Positions 63,406-64,000 of a stretch of 64,000 nt of DNA are shown here, in pieces. Source of the DNA: Bordetella petrii (GTDB lineage: Bacteria; Pseudomonadota; Gammaproteobacteria; Burkholderiales; Burkholderiaceae_B). The position numbers were made by a program, and so were the translations under genes. The notes beneath the pieces were generated by a model, which made no database searches, was not told the DNA's origin, and saw nothing but the letters and a program-made list of their open reading frames with translations. Numbering within the stretch: position 1 is the first letter of the stretch; every line of letters begins with the position of its first letter. The stretch lies in NCBI RefSeq assembly GCF_000067205.1, contig NC_010170.1, positions 2,108,001 to 2,172,000 on the forward strand, written 5' to 3'.

Positions 63406-64000
63406 GGTTGCGGGGTACCGGCTGCCGGCACGAAAAAACGCTCGCGTAGCGCTTGCAGCCCGATACGCTCCAGTATCTCGTTCAAGCGCTCGGCGGGCTT
63501 GCGGCGGGGCAGATTCTTGTACTGGGCGATGATCAGTTCGTTCTTCATCGAGTGTTCCCAGCCCACCAGTTCGGTCACGCTGACCTGGTAGCCGTGCGCT
63601 TCCAGCTGCAGGCAGCGCAGCACGTTGGTGATCTGGCTGCCGAATTCCCGCGTATGCAAGGGGTGGCGCCATATCTCGGCCAGCGGATCGGCCAGCGCGC
63701 GCGCCTTGTTCTGCCGCAACACAGCGGCCACTTCGGCCTGGCAACAGGGCACTACCACGATGTACTTGGCCCGTTTTTCCAGCGCGAAGCGGATCGCGTC
63801 GTCGGTGGCGGTATTGCAGGCATGCAGCGCCGTTACGACATCAACCCGCTCAGGCAGGCTGGCCGAAGTAATCGACTCGGCCACCGACAGGTTCAGGAAC
63901 GACATGCCGGCAAAACCCAGGCGCGCCGCCAGTGCCTGTGACGAGGCCACCAGTTCGGGGCGGGTCTCGATGCCGTACACGTGCGACTGGTCTTGCAGGG
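63402..64000 (-). CDS. Class I SAM-dependent methyltransferase, C-terminal part (5' end outside window)
   Basis: The minus-strand frame is open to the window edge; about 199 residues are visible. QDQSHVYGIETRPELVASSQALAARLGF looks like the second strand of a Rossmann fold with the acidic E in GIET, so the glycine-rich loop is to the right of the window. VDVVTALHACNTATDDAIRFAL and VVVPCCQAEVA resemble a family of methyltransferases (CCQ motif) sometimes linked to tRNA or rRNA. C-terminus is basic, with YKNLPRRKPAERLNEIL. Substrate unknown. Confidence 0.75.
   Translation of the reverse strand, partial: LQDQSHVYGIETRPELVASSQALAARLGFAGMSFLNLSVAESITSASLPERVDVVTALHACNTATDDAIRFALEKRAKYIVVVPCCQAEVAAVLRQNKARALADPLAEIWRHPLHTREFGSQITNVLRCLQLEAHGYQVSVTELVGWEHSMKNELIIAQYKNLPRRKPAERLNEILERIGLQALRERFFVPAAGTPQP

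Overview
The window is GC-rich DNA (by eye about 65%) from a betaproteobacterium. The gene order hisS-yfgM-bamB-der-hisC-hfq-hflX-hflK-hflC-hisZ-purA, the lysine/alanine-rich RpoD N-terminus and the hemCDXY-ppa cluster point to Burkholderiales, most likely Alcaligenaceae of the Bordetella/Achromobacter type. That placement is an inference from gene order and protein character; no database search was possible. Most of the window is ordinary chromosome: translation, RNA and membrane quality control, histidine, methionine, heme and pyrimidine metabolism, DNA repair and the TCA cycle.

Layout. 1-8746: hisS (cut by the left edge), yfgM, bamB, der, hisC, then hfq, hflX, hflK and hflC, all on the + strand. 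8811-11650: a complete group II intron whose domain IV carries a reverse transcriptase/maturase with an HNH domain, lying between hflC and hisZ. 11753-14935: hisZ, purA and a phosphoribosyltransferase. 15221-20406: the macromolecular synthesis operon rpsU-dnaG-rpoD followed at once by tRNA-Ile(CAT); the dnaG start region carries a frame-shifting 14-bp direct repeat. 20690-30898: a mixed stretch with an InaA-like protein, an IclR/FAD-oxidase divergent pair with a perfect operator-like palindrome, small lipoproteins, Lrp and MocR regulators, initiator tRNA and several proteins I do not recognise. 30971-33574: an aspartate carbamoyltransferase with an N-terminal helix-turn-helix domain, rdgC and a small membrane protein. 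33947-39861: an MHS-family transporter, a TctDE-like two-component system, and recA-recX behind a clear SOS box. 39892-46067: metR/metE, a DUF2889 protein and sucCD. 46321-53150: two tandem TerC proteins, a 37-residue membrane peptide, hemC-hemD-hemX-hemY and ppa. 53389-54243: a fumarylacetoacetate-hydrolase-family enzyme and an entericidin-like lipoprotein. 54423-63405: a compact tad-type pilus operon with ten genes, most joined by ATGA overlaps. 63402-64000: the 3' part of a methyltransferase gene on the - strand.

How the genes work together. BamB, YfgM, HflK and HflC serve envelope assembly and protein quality control; Hfq, HflX and Der serve RNA and ribosome function. HisC and HisZ belong to histidine synthesis. 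The tad operon encodes a Flp-like pilin, two pseudopilin-like proteins, CpaB, a secretin, an FHA-fused TadA ATPase and TadB/TadC, but no prepilin peptidase, TadZ/CpaE or TadD inside the window. The observations most worth a second look are the dnaG start-site repeat, the HTH-ATCase fusion with a palindrome upstream, the intron with an 8-bp EBS1/IBS1 match, the palindrome abutting the FAD-oxidase start codon, and the reduced tad locus with its FHA-TadA fusion and an unrecognised secreted protein.
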